From Micavibrio sp. (GTDB lineage: Bacteria; Pseudomonadota; Alphaproteobacteria; UBA9219), in NCBI GenBank assembly GCA_020718105.1, contig DYDA01000007.1, positions 1 through 64,000 on the forward strand: 64,000 bases of DNA, in the 5' to 3' direction. Position 1 is the first letter of the stretch, and each line of letters starts with the position of its first letter. Position numbers and translations under genes: made by a program. The notes below the pieces were generated by a model. The model ran no database searches. It saw nothing but the letters and a program-made list of their open reading frames with translations, and had not been told where the DNA came from. Of this stretch, positions 19,101-28,241 are shown one piece after another.

Positions 19101-22100
19101 AGCTCGCCCGTGCGCGTCGTCTCGGCGTTCAAAGCCTCGCTGAGCGTTTTGGCTTGCTCTTGCAACGTAGCGGTGACGGTTACCGCCGCCTTGGCTTGCT
19201 CTTCTGCTTGCTTGGCATGAAGGATAAGCGTGCTGGCTTGATCTGAAAAGCCATGGCTGGCCGTGGTGACATGCGCGAGCGCGGTTTGCGAGTTATCGGA
19301 CAGTTGCCCCAAATGCGTTTGAACTTGCGAAAGCGTCTCGCTTAGACGCGCAATGGTGCGTTCAGCAACGCCAGAGGCTTCGCCATGCGCCGCGCCCAGT
19401 TTTTCAAACAGGTCAAGAAGTTGCTCACGCTGCGTTTCGTTTGTGGCCGTTAGGACGCGATGTTGCTCGACGATTTGTTCACTCACGATGTTCAATGCGG
19501 CGACTTGCTGCGTGACGCCTGCGCTCAGCGCGCTTAGAACCGTGTCCGTCTTATCGGCGGCGCTGTAGAGGCTTTGTGTCGTGCTTTCAATCTTCGCCCC
19601 CGCATTATCAGCCAAAGCGTTGTAGCGCGTGTTGGCCTGATCGGCGCTAAGGATCGCGGTGGCCGAGGTCTGTTGCAGGCGGCTGCTGGTGTCGTCGATT
19701 TGCTCAATCGATTCCTTCAAGCTGGCAATGAGACGAGCGTTATGCTGCTCCATCGTTGTGCGAACTTGCGAAGATTGATCGGCAAAGTTGGTGGTGGCGA
19801 TGTTCAGGCTGCGGATGCTGTCTTCAACTTGATGCGTTGTGTCCAACATACGGCTGGCTTGTTCGCCAAAGGCCGCGCCTGCCTTATGAATGATAGAAAC
19901 CGAACCCTCGGCGGCTTCATTGAGGCCTTGATGTTGGTCTTTAAAGGCCTGAACCGCTTCTTCCATGCGGGTTAGGACGCGATCCGTGCCATCCAAAGCC
20001 GTGGTTTGCGCGACCGTGAACTTGGCGTTGACTTCTTCAAGGCGGCCAATCGTTTGTGCGCCCGTTGAAACGATCCGGTTGGCTTGACCTTCGATTTGCG
20101 CGCCGCCCGCGTTGATAAGGGAAAGTTGCGCTTCCATGGCGGTGCTGAGCGCTTGAACCTTGCCCGTCGTTTCGCTGGCTGTCAGGTCAAGCTTGCTGGC
20201 GCGACGATCAAAATCTTCGCTGGCAAGACGGGTGACTTCATTATAATGAGCGGCAACACGATCCAGCAAAGCATAGGCCGAGTCCGTGCGTTCCTTCAGC
20301 GTTTGACCAAGCTCGGTGAATTGAGCGCCTGCGCGGGATAGATCGCTGTGCATGGCTGTGGCCTGATTTTCCAGCGTTGTGCGAATGGCGGCAGCTTCAT
20401 TTTGCAAGGCTGTCGTAACAATCTGTATCTTGGCGCTTGATTCTTGAGCTTCGTTTTGTATTTGATAGGACTGCTGCCCGACTTGCGTGGCGGCTTCCTT
20501 AAGCGTTGAGGCTGCTTCCATCGCTTTTTGACCAAGCGTGCCAACTTCGCTTTGAATCCTCTCAGCCATCGCGTTAAAGTTTTCGATGGTCTGGCGCGTT
20601 GTTTCTTCCTGACTGGTGCGAACCGTCATAAAGCGCTTGTTCAAGTCTTCGATGGCGGTCAATGTGCTTGATGTCATCTGGCTGACATCCTGACCCATCG
20701 TGCTGATCCGGCCATTATACTCTTGCAAGCGATCCAGTTGCCCTTGCATGTCGGTGCTGTAGCGACCCAAGGAATCGCGCCCTTGCGTGGTGCTGGCTTC
20801 GATCTGGCTCATGACTTGCTGAACAGGGGCGCTGGCGTAATCGGCAAAATCTTGAAGGCGTTTATCGGTGCTATCGAGGCGGCCTTGAATGTCGCCCAGC
20901 ATGATGGTCAACGTGTCGTTTTGCGAACGCAAGGCTTCCTCGGCGGTGCGAGCCTGTTCTTGCAGGTTCGTGACCGTTGCGCTGATGGCTGTTTCGGCGG
21001 TTTGTGCGCCCGCCGTGATATCGGCTTCCTGCCGTCCCAACGATTCTGTGGCGATGCCAAGGGCATGAACGGTCATGCGGGCGGCTTCGTTGATGCGCGT
21101 GATCACGCGCTCGTTTTGATCGACGGCGCTGCGTAGTTTTTCGGTCAGAGAGTCGCCTACGCTTTGCGTCGCATCGCGGGTAGCCAGCAAACGCTCCAAA
21201 ACCTGTTGCAAATTTTGCAAAGCGGTAGAGGCGCGAAGCTGCACGTCTTGCCCAGCTTGCTGCGAGGCGCGGTGCAGCGTTTCGAATTGCTCTAACTGCT
21301 GCGCGATTTCGTGCGAGATAGCGCGAAGTTGAGCGCTGTTGGTATCGTTCACAGAGCCCAGATGGCGCGTGGCGGCTTCATAACGGGCGGCGGTTTCGGC
21401 CAGTTGCGCGGCGATGGCATCGGTTCCTTTACGCGCTTCTTCATTGGCTTCGGTAAAGCGACCCAACGCGCCATCGGCGCGTGTGCTAAGCCCCGCAATC
21501 GAGCTGTCCATCTGCTGCGCCAAATCGTTGGACGCGGCGCTGATACGGATGACAAGGCCATCCAAATCGGTGCGGCGCTGTTGCAGGCCGCCATCGATAT
21601 CGTTCACGCGGGAAGCAAAGCGATCCAGCATGGCTTGCATATTCACAATTTGGGCTTCCAGCTTTTCGCTTAAATTGTTGGCTTGTTCGCGGGCCAGTTG
21701 TTCGCTGGCGTACAGGCGATCGGCCACGCCACGCAGGACGGATTCCGATTCAGAAATACGAGAAGGCAGGATGGTGCTCAGCTCATCCAAAGAACGTGTT
21801 TGCGTGTCCAAAGCGCTGGCCAGCCGTTCGGCTTCTTCACGCGCCATACCGGCGCGGCCAAGGAAATGCGCGATGTTTTCATCAATCTTGCCGGAAAGTT
21901 CGCTCAGCGTTCCTGCCGCTGTTTCGGCGGCACTGATAAGGCTTGTTTCCTGTGAGCGGGCGGTATCAGATAGCTTTTTGCTGTCCTGCATCGCACGTTC
22001 GACGGTTGAAGCCACCACAAGAGCGTTGGATTCAATATCTTGCAAAAGGCCTGTAATCTGGTCGCGCATGCCGTCGGTTTGACGGGACACATCATCGCCT

Positions 22101-22807
22101 GTTTGAACAAGCTTGCTGTCTAAAATGCGCAGCATCGTGAACTTGTCTTCCATCAACTGATCGATGTGTTGCATGCTGCGGCGAATGACATCTTGAATTT
22201 CATTCACTTGATAAATGCTGTGCTGCTCAAAAGTTTCCAAATCGGCCTTATGCTCGTTGATGCGCTCCATGACGGCCATCAGCTCTTCATCGCCGATGTT
22301 TTTGGTGCTGCGCAACAGGTCTAATTGCTCCTTAATCGCTTGATTAAAGCGACGGATGCGCACTTCAGCAGCGCCCGACTCGCCCGTGATCATGGCCAGC
22401 TGGCGACGTAAAGGCTCGGTGACGGATTGAACGTCGGCGGCGCGTTGCAGATAGGCCGTGATCATCCAAATCATGGCCATAGGCGAAATAACGGCGGAAA
22501 TACCGATGGCCCAATTGGACAAAGGCAATCCTGCAAAGGTGTGCGCTGTGCCCGCTTGCATCATGACAAAAGAAACGATTGCGACCCAACCGATGGACAA
22601 AGCCAACCCCATCCAAAACGGCGTTGTAGAATAGTTGTTTGTTTTGCGGGCTGTGGGGCGAGCAGTGGGCTTTGCTGCAGGGCGCGGGGGCTGCTGACCC
22701 ATTGCGGTTTGTGCTTTAGCGCTTTGAGGAGACTGAGCGGCTCCAGCACTGGGGGTGGGAGACAAGGTGCGGACAGGAGTATCGGAAAATTTCGTCGGAT
22801 CAACCAT
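16187..22807 (-). CDS. Giant membrane-anchored coiled-coil protein (TipN/GPR-like architecture)
   Basis: A 2206-residue protein. An N-terminal Pro/Ala-rich cytoplasmic stretch of about 60 residues is followed by two membrane helices (about 63-83 and 92-118), then about 2000 residues of almost pure alpha-helical coiled coil rich in Ala, Gln, Thr and Glu. At least three internal repeats with a period near 170 residues are visible (EKLGAAHGEASGVAERT, ARLSVAQDETASAAERA, TRLTLAQDETAAAAERS). Large proteins of this layout in alphaproteobacteria include TipN of Caulobacter and the growth-pole ring protein GPR of Agrobacterium, both organising cell poles. I infer a similar structural role. Weak resemblance to MCP signalling coiled coils is expected from composition only. 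The ATG at 22807 has gagg 7 bases upstream. Confidence 0.7.
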   Translation of the reverse strand: MVDPTKFSDTPVRTLSPTPSAGAAQSPQSAKAQTAMGQQPPRPAAKPTARPTARKTNNYSTTPFWMGLALSIGWVAIVSFVMMQAGTAHTFAGLPLSNWAIGISAVISPMAMIWMITAYLQRAADVQSVTEPLRRQLAMITGESGAAEVRIRRFNQAIKEQLDLLRSTKNIGDEELMAVMERINEHKADLETFEQHSIYQVNEIQDVIRRSMQHIDQLMEDKFTMLRILDSKLVQTGDDVSRQTDGMRDQITGLLQDIESNALVVASTVERAMQDSKKLSDTARSQETSLISAAETAAGTLSELSGKIDENIAHFLGRAGMAREEAERLASALDTQTRSLDELSTILPSRISESESVLRGVADRLYASEQLAREQANNLSEKLEAQIVNMQAMLDRFASRVNDIDGGLQQRRTDLDGLVIRISAASNDLAQQMDSSIAGLSTRADGALGRFTEANEEARKGTDAIAAQLAETAARYEAATRHLGSVNDTNSAQLRAISHEIAQQLEQFETLHRASQQAGQDVQLRASTALQNLQQVLERLLATRDATQSVGDSLTEKLRSAVDQNERVITRINEAARMTVHALGIATESLGRQEADITAGAQTAETAISATVTNLQEQARTAEEALRSQNDTLTIMLGDIQGRLDSTDKRLQDFADYASAPVQQVMSQIEASTTQGRDSLGRYSTDMQGQLDRLQEYNGRISTMGQDVSQMTSSTLTAIEDLNKRFMTVRTSQEETTRQTIENFNAMAERIQSEVGTLGQKAMEAASTLKEAATQVGQQSYQIQNEAQESSAKIQIVTTALQNEAAAIRTTLENQATAMHSDLSRAGAQFTELGQTLKERTDSAYALLDRVAAHYNEVTRLASEDFDRRASKLDLTASETTGKVQALSTAMEAQLSLINAGGAQIEGQANRIVSTGAQTIGRLEEVNAKFTVAQTTALDGTDRVLTRMEEAVQAFKDQHQGLNEAAEGSVSIIHKAGAAFGEQASRMLDTTHQVEDSIRSLNIATTNFADQSSQVRTTMEQHNARLIASLKESIEQIDDTSSRLQQTSATAILSADQANTRYNALADNAGAKIESTTQSLYSAADKTDTVLSALSAGVTQQVAALNIVSEQIVEQHRVLTATNETQREQLLDLFEKLGAAHGEASGVAERTIARLSETLSQVQTHLGQLSDNSQTALAHVTTASHGFSDQASTLILHAKQAEEQAKAAVTVTATLQEQAKTLSEALNAETTRTGELMQSLLERLGTSGTTMQSISGTASTALTDLQTGIARQAANLNESMDQIASRQQGLTQAMEAQRETLSTLVARLSVAQDETASAAERAASRLSDGTQQITSQMERLENRASASLTSIHAANEGLTKETATLIASTGTAEAQTKSLLDSATAMQKQASDVCSQLRSETQMTEETLGTLVGKLDGNAKVLRDASLAAETTLANLGSTVTQQTTAINANLGHIEEKQSSLGSSLDVQREMLGGMITRLTLAQDETAAAAERSAARIVDSTGQITRQMASLDDQTQNALASVRSASTGLADEALTIAQHTQKAEEQVRDMLKATGSLHEEARTIRETTKDEADKTIEQVRVVMAQLDTTVSHLKQQSSQVSNVIDKSGLDFSTIAKASGETLQKQADNLAVIATQAQSHIGNVNEKVRESVKLISDASDMTESHGLRLAETAEKSTSQLVSLIATMNESDRETRTILEKATARLTDTRTTLEKELQTIADLSGRAVEQVMGAGSALAIQSDALRANLASSESALTQAADTVREETVQLPALLGRSAKDIESAAKTFKTQTGDIAESMLKTTDRCISTAGAVRDTMMDEARHLTSVAETADQTLRQFNEALKTQLESIKAGTGTLSNEQKDLVEKASQTITQLSAASDRLAQLRGDTLQTASKLAHEFETIEARAGTTTQRLGIAGDALSKQVEQLTAMTENAEGKMVGASQNFREQLERVRGGVQTQIDDINRGLMQITAQLDRTGTSLRAAMAGTVVDVEKIAVRFDQTSKDTANQLTDRTARMRVATEEVAKLLGGFGDQIDGLLSRIGSASEGIKRHETDLVGHMQQAFSHLGGVADRLNSTRVLADNVSEAAVAKLAEVAQTIEKQMRTMAEGGQTVTGIIQSVAQAYADQVSRVNSGVVGSQEQITAMNAMMEEMQQRTDRMRVTLKLQGDDLLGSLEQILDQLSHTGGAMSDAVDGSLQQQAINSLKKIS

Positions 22808-23032
22808 GTATGCCTCTAGTCAATTGAAATTCTTTGAAACCCATCCTGATCATCTCATGGGAAAAGAAGCGTGTTCAACAGAGACGTGTAACGCGTTGAC
22901 GCATCACACAAATAAACACACTTCCTCCCACGCGATTCGCATGGACCGGCACTGCTGAGAGAAGTTTAGCAGGAAACATCTTTAAAAGGGAAGCATTAAG
23001 CTTCTTCAAAACAAACAAAAAAAGGTAAATCT

Positions 23033-23617
23033 TTATTGGCTTGGGGAGGGGGGAAGCAGGGCTTGAACAAAGCTGCCCGCATCGCCTTTTAGGGCAAAGG
23101 AAAAGGCGTGAGGCAGGGCGGCCAAAAGCGGCTCTAGCCACAGCCTATCAGCCTTAGAGAAGTTGCCAAGGACGTGCCCCGTCACTTCCTCGCGGTCACC
23201 TGGATGGCCAACGCCGATACGGATGCGCCAATAATCCTTGCCGATATGGGCATCGATGGATTTCAAACCGTTATGGCCGCCATGGCCGCCGCCTTGCTTG
23301 ATTTTGACTTGGTCGGATTGAAGCGCGATATCGTCGTGAATAACGATCACATCGGGGGCTTCCAGCTTATAATAGCGCATGGCCTCACCCACGGATTCGC
23401 CCGATAGGTTCATATAGGTTTGGGGTTTAAGCAACAAGCAGGCGAACGCATCAAGGTTGCCTGTGGCGATAAGGCCCTTGTATTTCTTTTGCCAAGGGGT
23501 CGCGCCCGCTGCCTCGGCCAAACAATCCACGGCCATAAAGCCGATATTATGCCGGTTAAAACAATAGTCGGCCCCAGGGTTTCCAAGGCCGACTATCATT
23601 TTGGTGGGTTGAGCCAT
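23033..23617 (-). CDS. pth: Peptidyl-tRNA hydrolase
   Basis: A 194-residue enzyme that frees tRNA from dropped-off peptidyl-tRNA. It has the family start VGLGNPGADYCFNRHNIGFMAVD with the catalytic His, PQTYMNLSGESV, VIHDDIALQSDQVKIKQGGGHGGHNGLKSI and IRIGVGHPGDREEVTGHVLGNF. The length is normal. It follows rplY by 11 bases, the usual rplY-pth pair. Confidence 0.96.
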   Translation of the reverse strand: MAQPTKMIVGLGNPGADYCFNRHNIGFMAVDCLAEAAGATPWQKKYKGLIATGNLDAFACLLLKPQTYMNLSGESVGEAMRYYKLEAPDVIVIHDDIALQSDQVKIKQGGGHGGHNGLKSIDAHIGKDYWRIRIGVGHPGDREEVTGHVLGNFSKADRLWLEPLLAALPHAFSFALKGDAGSFVQALLPPSPSQ

Positions 23618-23628
23618 AAGGCTGAACC

Positions 23629-24357
23629 TTACTTCTTACCAGCAGGCTTTGCCGCCGCAGCCGCAGGGGCCGCCTTACCAGCAGGAGCCTTACCAGCAGC
23701 AGGAGCAGCCTTACCCGCCGCCGCCTTACCGCCAGCCGCAGGCGCTGCCGCCGCGTCTGTGGAGGCCGCCGCTTCAACTTCGCCGCGAAGCGCTGAAGGA
23801 ACAGCAATAGCCGCGATGGTATAGTCCGTTTCGTGCGAGGTATAGGTAACACCTTCGGGAAGCTTAATCGCGCTCAAATGAACGGCTGCGCCGATGGCAT
23901 AGCCTTCCAGATTGATCTCAAAGGCTTCGGGGATCTTGCTGGGGGGGCAAAGCACTTCGATCTCGTGATGAACGATGTTCAGTGTGCCGCCGCGCTTGAT
24001 GCCAGGCGATTTATCCATGTTCGAAAAGTGAACAGGAACCTGAACGCGCACTTTCGTGGTTGCCGATACGCGCAAAAAATCCACATGAAGAGGACGATCT
24101 GTGACGGGATCAAATTGAACATCGCGTGGCAAAACGTGATGTTTCTTGCCGTCTAATTCGATATCAAAAAGATGCGTAAAGAACCCAGCCTTGTTGACAT
24201 AATTCAGCATCAATTTTGTTTCCATGCTGATCATCACGGGCGGCATTTTATCACCATAGATAACAGCGGGTATCATATTATTACGGCGTACGGCGCGTGC
24301 GGTCCCCTTGCCGACACTTTCACGCGCTACAGCCGCAAGAACAACAGCTTGCGTCAT
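23629..24357 (-). CDS. rplY: Ribosomal protein L25, Ctc type, with Ala/Lys-rich tail
   Basis: A 242-residue long-form L25 (TL5/Ctc type): an N-terminal 5S-rRNA-binding domain (VARESVGKGTARAVRRNNMIPAVIYGD) and a C-terminal beta domain. The last about 40 residues are a low-complexity tail of repeated PA-GKAA units. I choose ATG 24357 (MTQAVV) with an ideal aaggag site, not the ORF-track start 18 bases earlier. It follows prs and precedes pth. Confidence 0.94.
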   Translation of the reverse strand: MTQAVVLAAVARESVGKGTARAVRRNNMIPAVIYGDKMPPVMISMETKLMLNYVNKAGFFTHLFDIELDGKKHHVLPRDVQFDPVTDRPLHVDFLRVSATTKVRVQVPVHFSNMDKSPGIKRGGTLNIVHHEIEVLCPPSKIPEAFEINLEGYAIGAAVHLSAIKLPEGVTYTSHETDYTIAAIAVPSALRGEVEAAASTDAAAAPAAGGKAAAGKAAPAAGKAPAGKAAPAAAAAKPAGKK

Positions 24358-24439
24358 AGGAATCTCCTTAGTCATAGGTTGCTTTTGGCAACGCGTTATC
24401 CAGCCTCCAGGGGTGCTGGTCGGGTCAAAACGACCCTTT

Positions 24440-24472
24440 TTTCAGTCTGTTTTGTTGTCAAAACAGACTTGA
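24440..24472. other. Inverted repeat over the prs stop codon
   Basis: AGTCTGTTTTG-TTGT-CAAAACAGACT forms an 11-bp perfect stem spanning the last codons of prs. In the minus-strand direction it is followed by GAAAAAA, so it is not a standard terminator. It could stabilise the prs transcript or moderate read-through into rplY. A second small stem (GGGTC-GTTT-TGACCC) lies just downstream. Confidence 0.5.
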
Positions 24473-25414
24473 AACTGAACGATCCTGTCCGATGCGGGCA
24501 ATAGCTTCGGCAAGAAGCGGCGCTGTGCTGAGCTGCCTAATCTTTGTCGAAGCGGCAACCGTAGGTGTCGCGGCAATTGAATCCGTACATGTCACATTCA
24601 CCAGCTGCGAGGCGGTGATGCGTTCCACAGCCTTACCAGAGAATACGCCATGAGTGCAATAGGCAGAAACTGTTTTCGCGCCCGCTGTCATCATGGCTTC
24701 AGCCGCGTTACAAAGCGTTCCCGCGCTGTCAACCATATCGTCAACAAGGAGACAATGGCGGCCTTGAACATCACCGATAATGTTCATAACCTCAGATTCA
24801 CCAGCTTTTTCGCGGCGTTTATCAATAATGGCCAGATCAGCGTCCAGCTTTTTGGCCAAAGCGCGAGCGCGGACAACGCCGCCGACATCGGGGGAGACGA
24901 TGGTCAGATCGCTGGGCATTTTTCCTTGGATTGCCATATTATTGCGAATATCGGCCACAAGAATAGGTGAAGCATAAAGGTTATCGACAGGAATATCGAA
25001 AAAGCCTTGAATCTGGCCTGCATGCAAATCCATGGTTAACACGCGATTGGCTCCCGCCACGGTGATCAAGTTGGCCACAAGCTTGGCCGTAATGGGCGAG
25101 CGCGGGGACGATTTGCGATCCTGACGGCTATAGCCATAATAAGGGATGACGGCGGTGATGCGCTTGGCCGAGCTTCTTTTAAGCGCATCGATGGTGATCA
25201 AAAGCTCCATCAGGCTGTCATTGGTCGGAAAGGACGTTGGTTGAATAACAAAGGTGTCCTCGCCGCGCACGTTCTCCATAATCTCGACAAACATCTCCAT
25301 ATCCGCAAAACGGCGGAAGTTGGTTTGAGCCAAAGGAAGCCCCAGACTCTTGGCAATGTCTTTAGCCAAAGGAAGATTGCTAGAACCAGCAATAAGCTTG
25401 ATGTTCGCGGGCAT
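24458..25414 (-). CDS. prs: Ribose-phosphate pyrophosphokinase
   Basis: A 318-residue PRPP synthetase. The start is ATG 25414 ([13 protein letters not shown]); the track ORF extends 39 residues further without homology. The PRPP-site block is [13 protein letters not shown], the ATP-binding block [16 protein letters not shown], and [18 protein letters not shown] is also diagnostic. It supplies PRPP for nucleotides, His and Trp, and could also feed the phosphoribosyltransferase of the mobile element in this window. Confidence 0.96.
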   Translation of the reverse strand: MPANIKLIAGSSNLPLAKDIAKSLGLPLAQTNFRRFADMEMFVEIMENVRGEDTFVIQPTSFPTNDSLMELLITIDALKRSSAKRITAVIPYYGYSRQDRKSSPRSPITAKLVANLITVAGANRVLTMDLHAGQIQGFFDIPVDNLYASPILVADIRNNMAIQGKMPSDLTIVSPDVGGVVRARALAKKLDADLAIIDKRREKAGESEVMNIIGDVQGRHCLLVDDMVDSAGTLCNAAEAMMTAGAKTVSAYCTHGVFSGKAVERITASQLVNVTCTDSIAATPTVAASTKIRQLSTAPLLAEAIARIGQDRSVSSLF

Positions 25415-25529
25415 GGCGATGAGCCTTTTCGAAGAGGTGAGAGGCCGTTTAAGCTCAGCCCCAAAACGCTTGCGGCTCCTATAGCAAGCCACCGCGCAAC
25501 TGTAAAGGAAGGCAAATAATAAAACGGAC

Positions 25530-25558
25530 AAAAAAAGACGCCCGAAGGCGTCTTTTTA
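25530..25558. terminator. Bidirectional rho-independent terminator
   Basis: AAAAAAAGACGCC-CGAA-GGCGTCTTTTT: an 8-bp GC-rich stem with the stable CGAA-type loop, A-run on one side and T-run on the other. It lies between the unknown gene at 25803 and prs, separating the two minus-strand units. Confidence 0.85.
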
Positions 25559-25680
25559 TAGTCCGTCCGCTTGAAAAGCCGAAAATTTTTTCCCCGCCAA
25601 GCCGCATAAACCAAAGAGAAACAAGCAAACGCGGCCAAAAAGTTTTCGGGTTTTCAAGTTGACGTAGTATAAAGAAAAGC

Positions 25681-25712
25681 AGTTAACGGCAGACTCAACC
25701 AAGGGTAAGCGC
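25681..25712 (-). repeat. Segment shared with the 27574-27605 region
   Basis: Nearly identical (about 29 of 32 bases) to the 3' end and downstream flank of the unknown gene at 27588. Read on the minus strand it would encode a similar ALTLG-stop end. Probably a relic of a duplicated gene end. Confidence 0.55.
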
Positions 25713-25802
25713 CATCACGCCAAAGTGCGTGGACGCGAGTCCGTGGGCACCTTTAAAGCGCGCATCATCGCCGCCTGTTCTTCACAGAAACGATGATTTG
25801 AT

Positions 25803-26876
25803 TTAAAGGGTGGGGTGACTGCCTTGGGCGCGTTGTGCCGATTGAGGTTTTGATTTCAGTTTTACGGGAACAATCGTGCCCTTAAAAGGTACGGTCACCG
25901 TTTTCCCTTCTTTTAACAATGCCAGCGGCGTTTTCGCCACTCCCTGACCGTTTTTCAGCCTTGCGTTTTCGTTGCGTAGGGCTTCGATTTCTTCCACAAG
26001 CTTTTGTTCCCTTTGCGCCGTCATGCTTGGATTGGTCTTGCCAATTTCTTGACGCAAGGCGGCAACTTCACGGCGTGCATTTTCCCTGCTTATGATTTTT
26101 TTCAGTTCTTCTGCTTCTTTCTTTTGATCTTCTTGAATAGATTTGACCCTCATGGACATATCTTTAACCAACTTGGAGTCGTCTGGGGGGAAAGCGGATT
26201 CATACATTTTCTGCGGGATCAATAAGCTCGCACCGGCAAGGAAGCCGATCCCCATATTTCTCATAGCACCAGAGCGATTATGCGTTATTTCTTCCTGAGC
26301 CTCCCCGATAAGCATGTCTATCTCGGCAGGGGTGTTTAGAATCGCAATCGCGGTATCATAGGAAATTCTTTCGTCATCACATTTTTCGAGGAATTCCTCG
26401 CATGCTTTTTTTGCTGCTTGTTTCAGATATTTCTTCTTCGCTATAAACTTTTTCTGCGCCGAATCAGTAAGGTGATTGACTCTATAGATACCATCCGTAT
26501 CAATCTGTGTTTGATGTATCGTTTCGCGAATTTCTGCGACGAAAGAAGAATCTTTCAAGATTTCTTCGACAGTAGCGGTTGGCCGAAGGGTTTTGCTTTT
26601 CTCAACGAGAGCCAAGGCAATGGATAGTGTTTTTTTATCGACCTTTTCCTTTCCATAAAGCTTGCGCTTAACATAAATCTGAAACTTTATTTTATTCTTT
26701 CTTTCAATGGCTATCTTTCTGATCCTTTCCTTCAGGGAAGGCGGATAATTCAGTGCTGCGATAAGAACTGATGAAGCGGTTTTTCTAATGGATGAGAAGA
26801 TGCCCTTCTTTGCATTTAGATGAGAAGGCTCATCATGGGGCGGTATGTTTCTGGTGTTATTCTGGGGTTCAGACAT
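25803..26876 (-). CDS. Unrecognised 357-residue protein with a central hydrophobic segment
   Basis: I recognise no family. The N-terminal about 200 residues are basic and helical (RIRKIAIERKNKIKFQIYVKRK). A hydrophobic stretch NMGIGFLAGASLLIPQ near residue 215 may be a membrane segment, and residues about 240-315 form a probable coiled coil (EDQKKEAEELKKIISRENARREVAALRQEI). I prefer the ATG at 26876 with gagg upstream. It is followed on the same strand by nothing until the terminator before prs, and preceded by two further unknown genes in the same direction. Confidence 0.6.
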   Translation of the reverse strand: MSEPQNNTRNIPPHDEPSHLNAKKGIFSSIRKTASSVLIAALNYPPSLKERIRKIAIERKNKIKFQIYVKRKLYGKEKVDKKTLSIALALVEKSKTLRPTATVEEILKDSSFVAEIRETIHQTQIDTDGIYRVNHLTDSAQKKFIAKKKYLKQAAKKACEEFLEKCDDERISYDTAIAILNTPAEIDMLIGEAQEEITHNRSGAMRNMGIGFLAGASLLIPQKMYESAFPPDDSKLVKDMSMRVKSIQEDQKKEAEELKKIISRENARREVAALRQEIGKTNPSMTAQREQKLVEEIEALRNENARLKNGQGVAKTPLALLKEGKTVTVPFKGTIVPVKLKSKPQSAQRAQGSHPTL

Positions 26877-26928
26877 TATACACCTCAAGAAAAAGAAATT
26901 TATTCTGTAAAAAGCTCTTGGGTCTGTA

Positions 26929-27318
26929 TTAACCTAATATCGCGCGAGGAGGGGGGCTTGTCCCTTGATGGTTATCACGAGTCAATTCCTTTCTTTTTTC
27001 CGCTATTTCCTTGTGAAACCATCTATCTAGTCTAGCTTCCCACATTGCCTCCCCCCATTCCTTTGCGGGCATCCTTGCGAGATCTTCGCGTGTTGGAGAA
27101 ACTAAAGGTGCTGGCTCTAACTCAGGATGAAGAACATAGAAATTTCTTTCCAAAATATATTTGGCACGATTGATTGCGGCTATTTGACGTTTCCTTTCGG
27201 TTCGAATACCAAAAGTGCTGTACAACGCGTTATCAAAAGCAGTTCTGATTTTTGAAAGCCCAAACATTTTCTTCGTCCCCATTGGGATTGTTGCTCGCTG
27301 GGCGTTATTATAACTCAT
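26929..27318 (-). CDS. Unrecognised 129-residue basic protein
   Basis: The protein is basic and mostly helical, with no membrane segment or known motif. A short tryptophan-containing stretch (AKEWGEAMWEARLDRWFHKEIAEKRKEL) suggests an interaction helix. A clear gggggag ribosome-binding site precedes the ATG at 27318, and the gene lies 52 bases upstream of the 357-residue gene on the same strand, so the two may be cotranscribed. Confidence 0.55.
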   Translation of the reverse strand: MSYNNAQRATIPMGTKKMFGLSKIRTAFDNALYSTFGIRTERKRQIAAINRAKYILERNFYVLHPELEPAPLVSPTREDLARMPAKEWGEAMWEARLDRWFHKEIAEKRKELTRDNHQGTSPPPRAILG

Positions 27319-27573
27319 ATTAAATTCTCCCCCAAATAGTTTCGGATGTAACCAGTAAATTTCTTATCACCACCACCGAGAGGCTAGCACGTTTGACAGG
27401 CAATATCAAGACAAATTGTTTGTTTCCAATGTGTTAGTAACTATTTTTTAACTAATAGGCGCGGTTAAATATAAAACGGTGAATTTTATGGTCAAAATCC
27501 GACACAAATGGCGCTGTTGAGGGTCGTTTCAGGTAATGCGAGTGAAGAGCCCGCGCAGAACGGAGAAAAAAAC

Positions 27574-27605
27574 GGTTAACGTCAGGCTCAACCAAGGGTA
27601 AGCGC
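27574..27605 (-). repeat. Segment shared with the 25681-25712 region
   Basis: Covers the last codons of the 217-residue gene and its downstream flank (GTTAACGTCAGGCTCAACC). The other copy is in the prs upstream spacer. Confidence 0.55.
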
Positions 27606-28241
27606 CCTTTTGTGATCCATGCTGCGTTTGGGCGTGGACGGGGCCTGCGGTTCCATAGAGGCCAAAAGCAGGGCATTAAGGCCTATATAATGATTTGTTT
27701 TACGGTTGGGCCCGCGCCGTTCCACAGGAACGACTTTGGCCTGAATCCTTTCCGCTTGCTGCCCCGTAAAATAAACGGCCTTAGGCGCTGGCGTGTAGGC
27801 TTTAAGGGCGGCATACTTCTTGGTTTTTTGCAGCTTCCTATATTGCCGAGCTAATTTATCAAAGGTTTTTTTATCCTCTGGACTCATATTGAATGAGTTC
27901 TTTTGAGTCAGTAAACGCCCCATGATTTTAAGCGTTATATTCGCGCTTGAAACTTTGTTGGAAGGCGTTGTGAAACCAAAATGAGCCGATGATAGATTTT
28001 TAAGATCTTTTTTCCGACTGACGGAATCGAAATGAGGTTTCACGCTTGCCTTGTTAAAGAAGGTAAGTACTTGACGAATTAAATTGTGAACAGGATGCGG
28101 AATGTGCGCGTTGGATCGCTCCAACGTCGGCGCTGTTTGGGCAACATAGGTGTCATCAATCAATGCAACCGACTGTGTTGCGACAGCCTCGCCAGCCTCA
28201 AGGGTCAATTCGCTTCCAGAGACCACTCCCGCATGCGACAT
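27588..28241 (-). CDS. Unrecognised 217-residue protein
   Basis: No known family or motif is visible. The first 35 residues are acidic and hydroxyl-rich, the remainder basic (KKTFDKLARQYRKLQKTKKYAALKAY). There is no signal peptide or membrane helix. The start at 28241 has aaaagg upstream. Its 3' end is duplicated 1.9 kb away (25681-25712). Confidence 0.5.
   Translation of the reverse strand: MSHAGVVSGSELTLEAGEAVATQSVALIDDTYVAQTAPTLERSNAHIPHPVHNLIRQVLTFFNKASVKPHFDSVSRKKDLKNLSSAHFGFTTPSNKVSSANITLKIMGRLLTQKNSFNMSPEDKKTFDKLARQYRKLQKTKKYAALKAYTPAPKAVYFTGQQAERIQAKVVPVERRGPNRKTNHYIGLNALLLASMEPQAPSTPKRSMDHKRALTLG

Larger units (their letters stand above)
25415..25802. other. Spacer upstream of prs with terminator and a duplicated segment
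   Basis: There is no gene. It holds a rho-independent hairpin (25530-25558) and a segment (25681-25712) shared with the 3' end of the gene at 27588-28241. The rest shows nothing I can name. Confidence 0.6.
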
